A stretch of 58,846 nt of DNA from Gemmatimonadota bacterium (lineage in GTDB: Bacteria; Gemmatimonadota; Gemmatimonadetes; Longimicrobiales; Gaopeijiaceae), in contig JAPPGM010000139.1 in the NCBI GenBank assembly GCA_028874995.1, positions 1 through 58,846 on the forward strand, in the 5' to 3' direction. Shown one piece after another: positions 18,148-26,473 of this stretch; position 1 is the first letter of the stretch, and every line of letters begins with the position of its first letter. Under the pieces are notes generated by a model. The model had not been told where the DNA came from and ran no database searches. It saw only the letters and a program-made list of their open reading frames with translations. The translations under genes were made by a program, and so were the position numbers.

Positions 18148-19710
18148 TCACCATCGGACCCCTCCGGTCTGACCAACGCGACACGGGATGTCGAGTACTC
18201 GCGATTCATACCTATGCACAGTATCAGTGATTTCAAAACGATAGAATCGGCCATCCTCAAAGCCGATCACAGGCAACTCCTCGCCATCCTTGTACATGGA
18301 ACCGGGTGGGGCAATGATACGGTCACCCCCTTCGAAATGTGACCTCATGTGACCATTCGGATCGAGGAAATGAACGTTTCCGTCTATGAATGCCACCACG
18401 ATAGTAGTATCGCCGATCACGAGGACTTCGTTCCAAGCTGGCCCCGGGCCTTGATAGGAGAGCTTCTTTGTTCCATCCGCATCGAGGACGTAGACTCGCC
18501 CGTCCAGCCCACCGAATACCAGCGAGCCGTCGTCCAACTCCTTGGGGGACGAATAGATCGCCTTCGCAAACTCTACGACGCGTCCATCGTCACCCGTCAC
18601 GTCCCAAGTCTCCGCGTCCAGATGCGCGCTGTCCGTGGCGAACTCCCATATTCGATTCCCGCTCGCGTCGAGACGGTGAAGCTTGCCGTCATAGGTACCC
18701 ACGAGCACATCACCGTTTCGCGCCAGCGCCGCGCTGGTGACGGGCGCACCGACCGGAAACGCCGCGACCGGGCGCTCGATCGGCCCCCCATTCGCATCGA
18801 AGTAATGCACCCAACCATCACCGCCGCCAATGATAATCATCTCCCTGCCATCCGTGTTCTTGACAACAAGCGGCGACGAGACAAACTGACCGTCAATTCT
18901 GAACTGGGTGACCGTGCCATTGGGCTTCCGAAAGTAGAGCGTGCCGTCCCCGGAGGCAATAAGGAGGGTTCCGTCGTCCGTTTGACCCACAGGCGCCTCC
19001 ACACCGTCTTGGGTGGAGAAGGGCTCCAACACCTGCCGTCCATCAGTATCGAAGAAGTATACCTTGCCATCCTCTGAACCCATTGCTACGGCTTGCTTGC
19101 CCGCTATCGCAACCAAGCTCGGACGGCCAAAAACGCTTCCTTCGGTGGACACCGACTGACGAGAATCGTTAATCAAGTCGATGACATAGATATTATGGTC
19201 TCTACTGCCTACAACAAAGATGTTGGATATCAACACAAAGCTCAACACTGAGATGCCCATATCAATCCTGGCCCATTCCAAACTATAGATAGGGTCCGTC
19301 ACGGTCTTGTGACACGACTCAACACCTCCACCACCACCCGGAGGCTGAGCGCTGTCCGATTCACCATCGATGCGCGCAAGCATGAAGTCCGCCGTGACTG
19401 ACTTGCCCGAGACGACGGTGACCGGCCGCTCGGCGGAGCGGAAGCCGGTGCGTTCGGCGCGCACCGTGTAGGTCCCCGGAAGAACATCGTCGATCTGGTA
19501 GCGACCGTTGGAGTCGGAGACCCCGAAGCTGCCCAGGTCGGGCAGGTAGACCTGTGCCTCGGACAGCGAACCCGCCGTACCCGATCCGGTCACCAGACCG
19601 GTAATGCGTCCGTTCTCCTGAGCTGGGAGCGAGGATGCAAGGAAGAAACCAACGATCCCACCCAATCGCAACGCCAGGTGGAAACGGCGTCCGGCAGCCA
19701 ACGTCCTCAC
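18148..19710 (-). CDS. secreted protein with carboxypeptidase-regulatory-like and PQQ-type propeller domains
   Basis: About 520 residues if translation starts at GTG 19710, which puts the signal peptide (RRFHLALRLGGIVGFFLASS, cleavage after LPAQ) at the N-terminus; the frame is open to 19881. The first mature 90 residues (GRITGLVTGSG, then GVSDSNGRYQIDDVLPGTYTV, then GKSVTADFML) match the carboxypeptidase-regulatory-like beta-sandwich. After a Gly-rich linker, repeated blades of the type VAMGSEDGKVYFFDTDG, LIASGDGTLYFRKPNG, GDVLVGTYDGKLHRLDASG and LVFGGLDGRVYVLDADG form a propeller. No catalytic residues are evident; a binding or scaffold role is likely. Upstream at 19889-19907 is a single C/G palindrome of the shared motif. 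Confidence 0.7.
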   Translation of the reverse strand: MRTLAAGRRFHLALRLGGIVGFFLASSLPAQENGRITGLVTGSGTAGSLSEAQVYLPDLGSFGVSDSNGRYQIDDVLPGTYTVRAERTGFRSAERPVTVVSGKSVTADFMLARIDGESDSAQPPGGGGGVESCHKTVTDPIYSLEWARIDMGISVLSFVLISNIFVVGSRDHNIYVIDLINDSRQSVSTEGSVFGRPSLVAIAGKQAVAMGSEDGKVYFFDTDGRQVLEPFSTQDGVEAPVGQTDDGTLLIASGDGTLYFRKPNGTVTQFRIDGQFVSSPLVVKNTDGREMIIIGGGDGWVHYFDANGGPIERPVAAFPVGAPVTSAALARNGDVLVGTYDGKLHRLDASGNRIWEFATDSAHLDAETWDVTGDDGRVVEFAKAIYSSPKELDDGSLVFGGLDGRVYVLDADGTKKLSYQGPGPAWNEVLVIGDTTIVVAFIDGNVHFLDPNGHMRSHFEGGDRIIAPPGSMYKDGEELPVIGFEDGRFYRFEITDTVHRYESRVLDIPCRVGQTGGVRW

Positions 19711-19865
19711 CGCACACGCTCGGACCGAGGCGCCCTTCCCGGGCAGCCAAGGCCCGCAGGGGCGACGGGCAGCATCGTCAAAGACCGGTCCTCTCTCTGT
19801 TCCATCTTTCTCAGCAGTCGTCGAACTCGTGACGTGGACGCGACGAGATCTTGACTTGATGCAAG

Positions 19866-22790
19866 CTACCAAGCTGACCACGAAGCCGCACCACCCAAAG
19901 AGGGGGGCTGACCTCGTGTGTTCCCGGGTCGCTCCCCAGCTGGATCCGCCGGTTGCCCCCCAACCCCCCGCCCAAACCCCCCACCCCCCTCATTCACCCA
20001 AACCAGCTCCCTCCCCGAATAGTCATCCACGACGATGTCGACATCCGAATCGCCATCGAAGTCGTAGACCCGCATCCACCTGACCGGATTCGCGTCATCG
20101 TCCCGATTTTTCGGCAGCCGCGCCGCCGTGACATCCCTGAACCGCCCGCCGCCGGTGTTCTCGACCAGTTGCACATAATACCCCGCGTGGAAGCCGGGTC
20201 CTGACCCATCCCCCGTCCGGGTAACGACAACGTCCCTATCGCCGTCACCGTCAATGTCGGCCACGTCAAGGTCGAGAACGACGCCATGGCCCGCGACCGC
20301 GGGTAGAATCGTGCGGCCCGCCGTGCTGTACACGCCGGTGCTGTCACCCCAGATGATCTGGGTCGGACCATCTTCGAACTCATGGCCGCCAACGAAAAGA
20401 TCCGCGTATCCGTCGCTGTCGACATCGACCAGTTCCGCCGCGATGATGAGAAACTGGTGGTGCAGCCCTTCGACCCGGGGACCGGCGCGAAAGGAACCGC
20501 TGCCGTCGTTGAGCAGGAAGGAAGCAGGCTCGGTCAGGAAGATGTCCAGATCTCCGTCCGCATCGATGTCGGCCGAAGCCCCGCCGAAGTTTGCGCCCGC
20601 GCCGGCCTCGACCGGCAGCTCGGCCGTCAACCCGTTCCCCGATGACAGGAGCACGTACGGAGGCTCCACGGAAAAGCCGGCTCCGTAACCGGTGACGAAA
20701 ACGTCTGCCCTGCCATCGCCGTTGTAGTCGCCCGGCAGGGCCTTTGTCGAAATCGGCAGCGCCGACGGGCTTCCGGCGACAAATCCCGTATCCAGCGCGA
20801 ACTCACCGTTCCCGGTATTCAGGTAGAGTTCCGCCGTCAGAGGTTGGGAGGAGTCGTTCATGGGGGCGTAGAAGATGTCGATGTCCGCGTCGCCGTCGAA
20901 GTCGCCGTAGGCCCACGCATCGGCCCATCCTTCCCTGCCCTCCCGCACATCTCGGTGGCCGACTCTGAAAGGCGGACTCTGGAGCGAATGTGAAGTCCCG
21001 TCATCAACCGCGGGGTTCGGGGGCACCACGGCGAGCGGGCCCGGGCGAAACGTGCCCGAACCGTCGTTCCTCCAGACCAGGCGCCTGGATGCCTCGTCGG
21101 CGAAGATGTCGGGGTCGCCGTCCTCGTCGATGTCGAAGACTCGGAGCCAGCTGATCCAATCCTCCTCCGCATTCCCGTTCTCCACAACCCGCAGTTGCGT
21201 CCGGTCGGCGAAACCGCGCGCCGCAGTCTGTTCCAACAGCTGCACATGGTATCCGACGTAGAACCCCCCGCCGGTTTCATCGCCCGTGCGGTTGACCACG
21301 AGGTCCTTGTCGCCGTCTCCATCCGTGTCGGCCACGTCTATGTCCACAACGACGCCGTGGCCTCGCATCGCCGGCAGGATCGAACCCCTCCCGGTACTGA
21401 AGACGCCGCTGTCGCCGCCCCAGAGTATCTGCGTTGGAAAGCCGTCGTACTCGTGTCCGGCCGCGATCAGGTCCGCATAGCCGTCACCATCGACATCCGC
21501 CAATTCGGCGGTGAAGATCCCGGTGTACTCGATGCCCTCGATGCGGGTCGTGTCCCATGTGAACCCTCCCGCGCCGTCGTTGATGAGAAAAAAGGGCCGA
21601 CTGAAGTTGTCGGTCACCACGATGTCCAGGTCTCCGTCCGCGTCGATATCGGCCGATGCCCCACCATGGTGGAATCCGATGATGCCGCCCAGACCCTCGG
21701 CCATGACATATCCGCTGTCCGACGACAGTACGGCATAGGGAGACGCCCCGGGGAACGGATGATCGTCGTATCCGTGGTCCACCACGAAGACGTCGGGCCT
21801 TCCGTCTCCATTGAAGTCTCCCGGGAGCGCCTTGCGTGGGTGGACGCCACCGGGAGGATTCTCCCCGAAGAACCCGCGATCGAGGCCGAACCAACCCATT
21901 CCGTCGTTCAGGTACATCTCCGCCGGGAAGGAATGGGTCGACCCGTCCAACGAGGAGTAGAAGATGTCGATCCGGCCGTCGCCGTTGAAGTCCGCGTAGG
22001 CGATGGCAAGCGGGTGGTGGCCCTCGAGAGGTCGAATATGCCTGTGGCTGACATACAGGCCCGCGAACTGCAACGAATGGGACGTGCCTTCGTCCACAGC
22101 GGGGTTGGGTGGAATGAATGGCAGGGTCACCGTGACACGAGCGCTCCCGGCGAATGTGTCCAACGCGGCGGTGACGGTCGCCTCGCCTCTGACCCGCGCT
22201 TGTACCAGCCCGGTGGAGTCGACGGTCGCCACGTACTCGTTCCCGGAAAGCCAGAACAGGGTGGTGTCGCCGACCGCGTGGCCGTTGGCGTCCTGCGCCT
22301 CCGCCGTCAGCCGACTGGTGTCGCCCACTTCGAGATCGACCATGAATGGCGACACGACGACTCCGGCGACCTCCTGGCGAACCGCCACCGCGGCGCTGTC
22401 CGACGCGGTGCCCGCGCTCGCCACGATCGTCGCCATCCCAACCGCAACGGCCCGGACGAGTCCGGACGCGGTCACCGTCGCCACAAGCGGGTCCGAGCTG
22501 ACCCAGTTCACATCGGCTCCGGACATCACCGACCCGTGCTGGTCGCGAACTTCCGCCACCAACCTCACGGTGTCTCCGAGAGCGGTGAACGCGACCGAAT
22601 CGGGAGTGATCGAGAGCGTGGTGGGCACTGGCGGATCGGGGGAGTCCGTGACCGTCGGCGCTTCGTCGCCGCACGAGAGGATGGCCACGATGGCAAGAAC
22701 GGCGATGCCGACAGAGGGCCGCATCGCTGGGAGGCCACCGCCCACCAGGCCGCCGGCCCAAGGGATCCGCGAATCTCTGCTATCCCTCAT
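19866..22790 (-). CDS. lipoprotein with two Big_2-like domains and duplicated FG-GAP modules
   Basis: Up to 974 residues. MRPSVGIAVLAIVAILSCGD (start 22724) is a lipoprotein signal with lipobox ILSC, so the ATG at 22790 may be upstream of the real start. Two bacterial Ig-like units follow (TTLSITPDSVAFTALGDTVR, then VVVSPFMVDLEVGDTSRLTA). The rest is two tandem copies of a module of about 330 residues, each opening PNPAVDEGTSHSLQ or PNPAVDDGTSHSLQ and holding calcium-binding FG-GAP/VCBS motifs such as DFNGDGRIDIFY, DFNGDGRPDVFV, DIDADGDLDIVV and DVDGDGYADLIA. The last 25 residues look like read-through. Probably a surface adhesin or binding protein. Confidence 0.75.
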   Translation of the reverse strand: MRDSRDSRIPWAGGLVGGGLPAMRPSVGIAVLAIVAILSCGDEAPTVTDSPDPPVPTTLSITPDSVAFTALGDTVRLVAEVRDQHGSVMSGADVNWVSSDPLVATVTASGLVRAVAVGMATIVASAGTASDSAAVAVRQEVAGVVVSPFMVDLEVGDTSRLTAEAQDANGHAVGDTTLFWLSGNEYVATVDSTGLVQARVRGEATVTAALDTFAGSARVTVTLPFIPPNPAVDEGTSHSLQFAGLYVSHRHIRPLEGHHPLAIAYADFNGDGRIDIFYSSLDGSTHSFPAEMYLNDGMGWFGLDRGFFGENPPGGVHPRKALPGDFNGDGRPDVFVVDHGYDDHPFPGASPYAVLSSDSGYVMAEGLGGIIGFHHGGASADIDADGDLDIVVTDNFSRPFFLINDGAGGFTWDTTRIEGIEYTGIFTAELADVDGDGYADLIAAGHEYDGFPTQILWGGDSGVFSTGRGSILPAMRGHGVVVDIDVADTDGDGDKDLVVNRTGDETGGGFYVGYHVQLLEQTAARGFADRTQLRVVENGNAEEDWISWLRVFDIDEDGDPDIFADEASRRLVWRNDGSGTFRPGPLAVVPPNPAVDDGTSHSLQSPPFRVGHRDVREGREGWADAWAYGDFDGDADIDIFYAPMNDSSQPLTAELYLNTGNGEFALDTGFVAGSPSALPISTKALPGDYNGDGRADVFVTGYGAGFSVEPPYVLLSSGNGLTAELPVEAGAGANFGGASADIDADGDLDIFLTEPASFLLNDGSGSFRAGPRVEGLHHQFLIIAAELVDVDSDGYADLFVGGHEFEDGPTQIIWGDSTGVYSTAGRTILPAVAGHGVVLDLDVADIDGDGDRDVVVTRTGDGSGPGFHAGYYVQLVENTGGGRFRDVTAARLPKNRDDDANPVRWMRVYDFDGDSDVDIVVDDYSGRELVWVNEGGGGFGRGVGGQPADPAGERPGNTRGQPPSLGGAASWSAW
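19889..19907 (-). promoter_or_regulatory. single C/G near-palindrome of the shared motif
   Basis: CACCACCCAAAGAGGGGGG matches the palindrome half of the motif. It lies between the FG-GAP gene's last codons and the propeller gene's likely start. No clear directional element accompanies it, so this copy is weak. Confidence 0.3.
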
Positions 22791-22950
22791 GGCTCCATTC
22801 TCTCGTCGCGAAATGTGATATCTGGCGAGCGGTCAGCGCGAACCGGCGAGCCGCTTTGCGATTTCGGTGATCTCGGCTGCCAGCCGACGGGTGACGGGAC
22901 ACCACGAGATTCGAATCCTGACGCAGACTATCAAACTGTCCATGGAGTTA

Positions 22951-23068
22951 CACCCCCCAAATGGGGGGACTGGCTCAAGGTACAGCTGGATACGTACGGG
23001 CGGCCGTTTTCCGCCTTGGACGAAGGACCCCCGCCCAGTCCTGATCAATCCCCCTATTTGGGAGGCGC
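22951..23068 (+). promoter_or_regulatory. bipartite operator-like motif, copy 4 (upstream of LuxR 2)
   Basis: A strong palindrome CCCCCCAAATGGGGGG at 22953-22968 and the directional element CCCCCTATTTGGGAGGCGC at 23050-23068 lie in the 460-nt gap between the divergent FG-GAP gene and the second LuxR paralogue. The directional element points to the regulator 182 nt away. Confidence 0.5.
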
Positions 23069-23249
23069 GGTCCCAAGATGTCATGCCGTAAGCTGTTAGG
23101 TCGCATTCCTTCCATCTCAGTAGTCATGGTGGGATTCCCCGTGCAACAGTGAGGCTCCCGGGAGTGACTGGCCTGCGTGAGGAACAGGATCCGCTCGATG
23201 GCGTAGAAGCCGGATTGAGGTCTGCTTCCCCACGGTATTCGAGAGCGAT

Positions 23250-24404
23250 ATGAGTTCACAGGTAGCGTGTGAGCACGCCATTGCGTCGTTGCACGAGGCC
23301 GCGCTCGACGATCTCCTCTGGCCGAAGGCGGCCAGCCTGATCAACGAGATCGTCCAGACGAAGGCGAGTGCCCTCGCGTGCGGTTCAGGGCGTTCCCAAT
23401 CCGATGCGGATCTCCTCTTCATGCGGTTCTGCTTCGGTGAGCAGACCCGGGAGGACCTGGTCAAAGAGTACTTCAACGACCACTGGCACCAGGACGCGAG
23501 CATTGCACGCATCTGTTGGTTGCCTCACGGTCAATTGGTGCACACCAGTGATCTCTTCACCGCCGACGAGAAGAAGACGTCGTCGGCCTACAACGTGGGG
23601 CGGCGCGATGCCCAGATGCAGAACGGGCTGAATGTGCGCCTGGACGGGCCAGCCGGATCGAACATCGTGTGGATCCTCGGGGATTCCGCAGCACGCGATG
23701 GATTCGGCTCCACCGATGTCCGAACGATCTCATATCTTCTTCCGCATTTGGGCCAATTCGTGCGCGTACGGCAGGCGTTGGCCGATGTCGGGGCGCTGGG
23801 CAGTTCGCTCAGCCGACTGCTCGAAAACGCGCGCTGCGGCGTGATCCAACTGGACCGGAAGGCACGGATCGCAGCGGCGAACGACCGGGCGTCCGGCATC
23901 CTGCGACAGCGCGACGGACTCTTCGACCAGCGCGGTTTCCTCAGCGCTCGCACAGGCCCGGAGAACGACGAATTGCAACGGTTGCTGGCGCGTGCAATGC
24001 CGCGCTTCGGCGTCCAGCCGGTGAGTGGCTCGATGACGCTGCGGCGCCGCTCGGCAGGGACGCGGCTGGTCGTCCACGTCAATCCCGTTGGCGACCACCA
24101 AGGGGGTTTCCGCGCGCAACGGGTCGCCGCGCTTGTCCTCATCGTCGACCCGCAGAGCCCCGCTCGGCTCGACCCGCGCATCGTGTCGGCTGCTCTGGGC
24201 CTCACCAAGACCGAGAGCCGACTGGCGGTGATGGTGGCCACTGGCCACAACGTCCGCGACATCGCATCGCTGACCGGGCGGAAAGAATCCACCGTCCGCT
24301 GGCACCTCAAGCAGATCTTCCGCAAACAACCGGGTGTTTCGAGCCAGGCGGAACTGGTACGGCGGGTGTTGTCGATGGACGGCTTCCCCAGGTCTCGTCG
24401 CTGA
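23250..24404 (+). CDS. LuxR-type transcriptional regulator (paralogue 2)
   Basis: 384 residues and co-linear with the gene at 9479. Shared blocks are DLFTADEKKTSSAYN, MQNGLNVRLDGPAGSNIVWI, GVIQLDRKARIAAAND, VSGSMTLRRRS and the C-terminal HTH (LTKTESRLAVMVATGHNVRD, then STVRWHLKQIFRKQPGVSSQA). Relative to paralogue 1 the region just after the recognition helix has one extra residue, which might alter DNA spacing or simply be tolerated. Downstream, 18 nt away, begins the damaged peroxidase gene and then an SDR gene on the same strand, so they may share a transcript. Signal unknown; repressor or activator role cannot be judged from sequence. Confidence 0.85.
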   Translation: MSSQVACEHAIASLHEAALDDLLWPKAASLINEIVQTKASALACGSGRSQSDADLLFMRFCFGEQTREDLVKEYFNDHWHQDASIARICWLPHGQLVHTSDLFTADEKKTSSAYNVGRRDAQMQNGLNVRLDGPAGSNIVWILGDSAARDGFGSTDVRTISYLLPHLGQFVRVRQALADVGALGSSLSRLLENARCGVIQLDRKARIAAANDRASGILRQRDGLFDQRGFLSARTGPENDELQRLLARAMPRFGVQPVSGSMTLRRRSAGTRLVVHVNPVGDHQGGFRAQRVAALVLIVDPQSPARLDPRIVSAALGLTKTESRLAVMVATGHNVRDIASLTGRKESTVRWHLKQIFRKQPGVSSQAELVRRVLSMDGFPRSRR

Positions 24405-24422
24405 GGCTGCTCAGCCGTCTAC

Positions 24423-25461
24423 ATGGCCTTGATGAACGCGCACCCGGTTTCCCGGCGGACCGTACTGGTCTCCATTCTGGCCATGGTGACCTCCTGCGAC
24501 TCGCAGATACCCGAAAACGACCCGCGGGCGGAACTCGTTCGCGAGGTTCGGGAGTTGGCCGCGGTGCACGGTTTCACGGCACTTCCCAACGCATCCCCGG
24601 TGCGGCACGACCTCGTCGCGCTTGGACAGGCGCTGGCGTTCGACAAGGTTCTCAGCGGGAACCGCAACATCGCATGTATGACCTGCCACCTCCCCGAAAG
24701 GGGTACGAGCGATGGCAAGTCTCTGTCCATCGGCGAGGGGGGCGTGGGGCTGGCAGAGGAACGTTCCCACCCCGACGGTGTGTTCATTCCCCGGAACTCT
24801 CCGGCCGTCTTCAACCTCCCCGAGGCATCGCAGGTCTTCTGGGCCGGGCGCATACAGGAGACATCGGACGGGTCCGTCGACACCCCGGCAAAGGACCAGC
24901 TTACCCCCGAAATGATCCGGGTGTTCGAGTTTGGGGCCCTGTCGGCCCAGGCGCTCTTTCCCGTGACGTCCAGACACGAGATGCGGGGGCAGCCGGGAGA
25001 CAACGACCTCGCGGACCTCGGCGACAACGACTTCCGAAGCATGTGGCGCGTCCTCATGGAGCGGTTGGGCGACATCCCCGAGTACGTACACATGTTCGAG
25101 CGGGCGTACCCGGGCACCCGGTTCGGCGACATGAGCGAACTCACCGCCCCGTACGGGCACGTAGGCCAGTTCCCCACGCTGGAGAGCTTCGTGGGCCACT
25201 ACAACGACGCCACTCCAGTTGCGGCAGTACGACATTGCCACCCACGTCCCGGACCGGTTGCTGTGGCCCACCCTCCTCGACAACTTCGAGGCGATCCTTG
25301 CCAACCGGGACAACCTGTTGCTGACACTCGAATTCGACGAGGAAACCCACGCCCACCTCGTGGCGTTCCTCCTGGCGCTCACCGACGAGGCCGCAAGGAA
25401 CCTCCACCATACCATACCCGCCCGGGTCCCCAGCGGACTGTCCGTGGATCGGTTGAGGTGA
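24423..25461 (+). pseudogene. di-haem cytochrome c peroxidase-like lipoprotein, damaged
   Basis: The start MALMNAHPVSRRTVLVSILA, then MVTSC, is a lipoprotein signal. The N-terminal haem domain of the CcpA/MauG family is clear: LGQALAFDKVLSGNRNIACM, with haem motif CMTCH at residues 85-89, then PRNSPAVFNL. After FGDMSE the sequence jumps to LTAPYGHVGQFPTLESFVGH, which normally follows the second haem domain, so about 100 residues with the second CxxCH are missing. A frameshift near 25210 then moves the C-terminus (RQYDIATHVPDR to LVAFLLALTDEAA, ending 25461) to another frame; the original frame stays open into the SDR gene. It cannot be a normal di-haem enzyme. Confidence 0.7.
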
Positions 25462-25481
25462 CGAGAAACCAAGATAGAGAT

Positions 25482-26264
25482 ATGGCACGGGTCGTGGTCA
25501 TTACAGGTACGGACACGGGTATCGGACGGTCCCTGGCCGGGATGCTTGATCGTGCCGGTGACGATGTGACGGGGGTCGGCCGTTTCCACGGGAACGGTGT
25601 GGTGGCCGACCTGTCCAACCTGGCGGAGGTTCGCAGGGTCGCCAGCCGGATCGCCCGCGCCCTGCCGGCCATCGACCTGCTGGTCAACAACGCCGGCATC
25701 CACCCCGGGCGGCGGGTGCTGTCCGCGGACGGGTTCGAGTCGGCGTTCGCCACCAACTACCTGGGCCACTTCCTCCTTACCCAACTCCTCCTTGGCCAGC
25801 TCGAGGCCGCACGGGGGCATGTCATCAACCTGACCTCGGTCTCGCACAGATTCGGGGACCTGCGACGCGCGCCACTGGATGACATCGCCCGGGGCAGGGC
25901 GTGGAGGTGCGGACTCCAGGCATATCTGGACTCGAAGCTGGCCAACCTGCTGTTCACGCTGGAGGCTGCGCGGCGCTGGCGGGAAAGGGGGATCTCTGTG
26001 GATGCGGTACACCCCGGCATCCTCTGGACCGGTATCTGGAAAGAGGTCATGCTTGCAGCCCGGTGGGTGGTTCGTCCCTTCGCGTGGATGATGAAGGGGC
26101 CAGACAACGGAGCCGCGGTCGTCGCAAGGGTGGCGGCTTCGGCGGGAACCGGACGGTACTTCAACACCGGTCGGGAGACCAGGCCGGGCGGACAGGGGTG
26201 CGACACGGCCCTGGCCCGGGTGTTGTGGGAGGAGAGCATGACTTGGGTGCGGGGGGCGGCCTGA
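25482..26264 (+). CDS. short-chain dehydrogenase/reductase
   Basis: 260 residues from ATG 25482. A classical NAD(P)-binding Rossmann enzyme: TGTDTGIG at 8-15, NNAG at 69-72, a catalytic Ser in INLTSVSH (about 119-121), and Y148/K152 in QAYLDSKLANL. The order and VHPGILWTGIW resemble retinol-dehydrogenase/WW-oxidoreductase-like SDRs, so a lipid or alcohol substrate is possible but not shown. It starts 20 nt after the peroxidase remnant; the open frame from that gene runs into it, but the internal ATG and the family start (MARVVVITG) fix the true beginning. Confidence 0.85.
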   Translation: MARVVVITGTDTGIGRSLAGMLDRAGDDVTGVGRFHGNGVVADLSNLAEVRRVASRIARALPAIDLLVNNAGIHPGRRVLSADGFESAFATNYLGHFLLTQLLLGQLEAARGHVINLTSVSHRFGDLRRAPLDDIARGRAWRCGLQAYLDSKLANLLFTLEAARRWRERGISVDAVHPGILWTGIWKEVMLAARWVVRPFAWMMKGPDNGAAVVARVAASAGTGRYFNTGRETRPGGQGCDTALARVLWEESMTWVRGAA

Positions 26265-26292
26265 GTGTGGTTTATGCTTAGGGCGTGCTCCA

Positions 26293-26311
26293 CCCCGCTT
26301 TCGATGCGGGG
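26293..26311 (+). terminator. hairpin after SDR gene
   Basis: CCCCGC and GCGGGG form a 6-bp perfect stem around a 7-nt loop, 29 nt after the SDR stop. No T-run follows, so it is only a candidate 3' hairpin. Confidence 0.3.
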
Positions 26312-26356
26312 ATCCTGGGGCGAACCTGGCCGCTTCGCATCACCACATCATCGCAT

Positions 26357-26393
26357 CACAACGTAAAGAGAACGTTACTTTCTGTCAATCACA
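26357..26393 (-). repeat. dispersed TTNAC-N5-GTNAA element, copy 2
   Basis: Read on the minus strand: GTGATTGAC, then AGAAA, then GTAAC (core 26374-26388). It lies between convergent genes ending at 26264 and 26474 and resembles the copies at 13615 and 50519, including the leading GTGATT. A weak look-alike of the directional motif (ACATTTGGTGGCTC) lies beside it at 26397. Confidence 0.4.
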
Positions 26394-26473
26394 GTATACA
26401 TTTGGTGGCTCACCAGCCCGCTTCAGGAGGGCGGGGCCTCCAAGGTCGCAGCACGCAGTCCCGAAGGCGCCCG

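Noticed and set aside
24423-26264. A natural peroxidase-SDR fusion protein of 613 residues
   Set aside because: The middle of that frame (25210-25480) is nonsense, the real peroxidase C-terminus is in another frame, and the SDR has its own start.
26397-26410. ACATTTGGTGGCTC, a look-alike of the directional motif
   Set aside because: Only a partial match and it lies between convergent gene ends with no gene to drive and no palindrome beside it.
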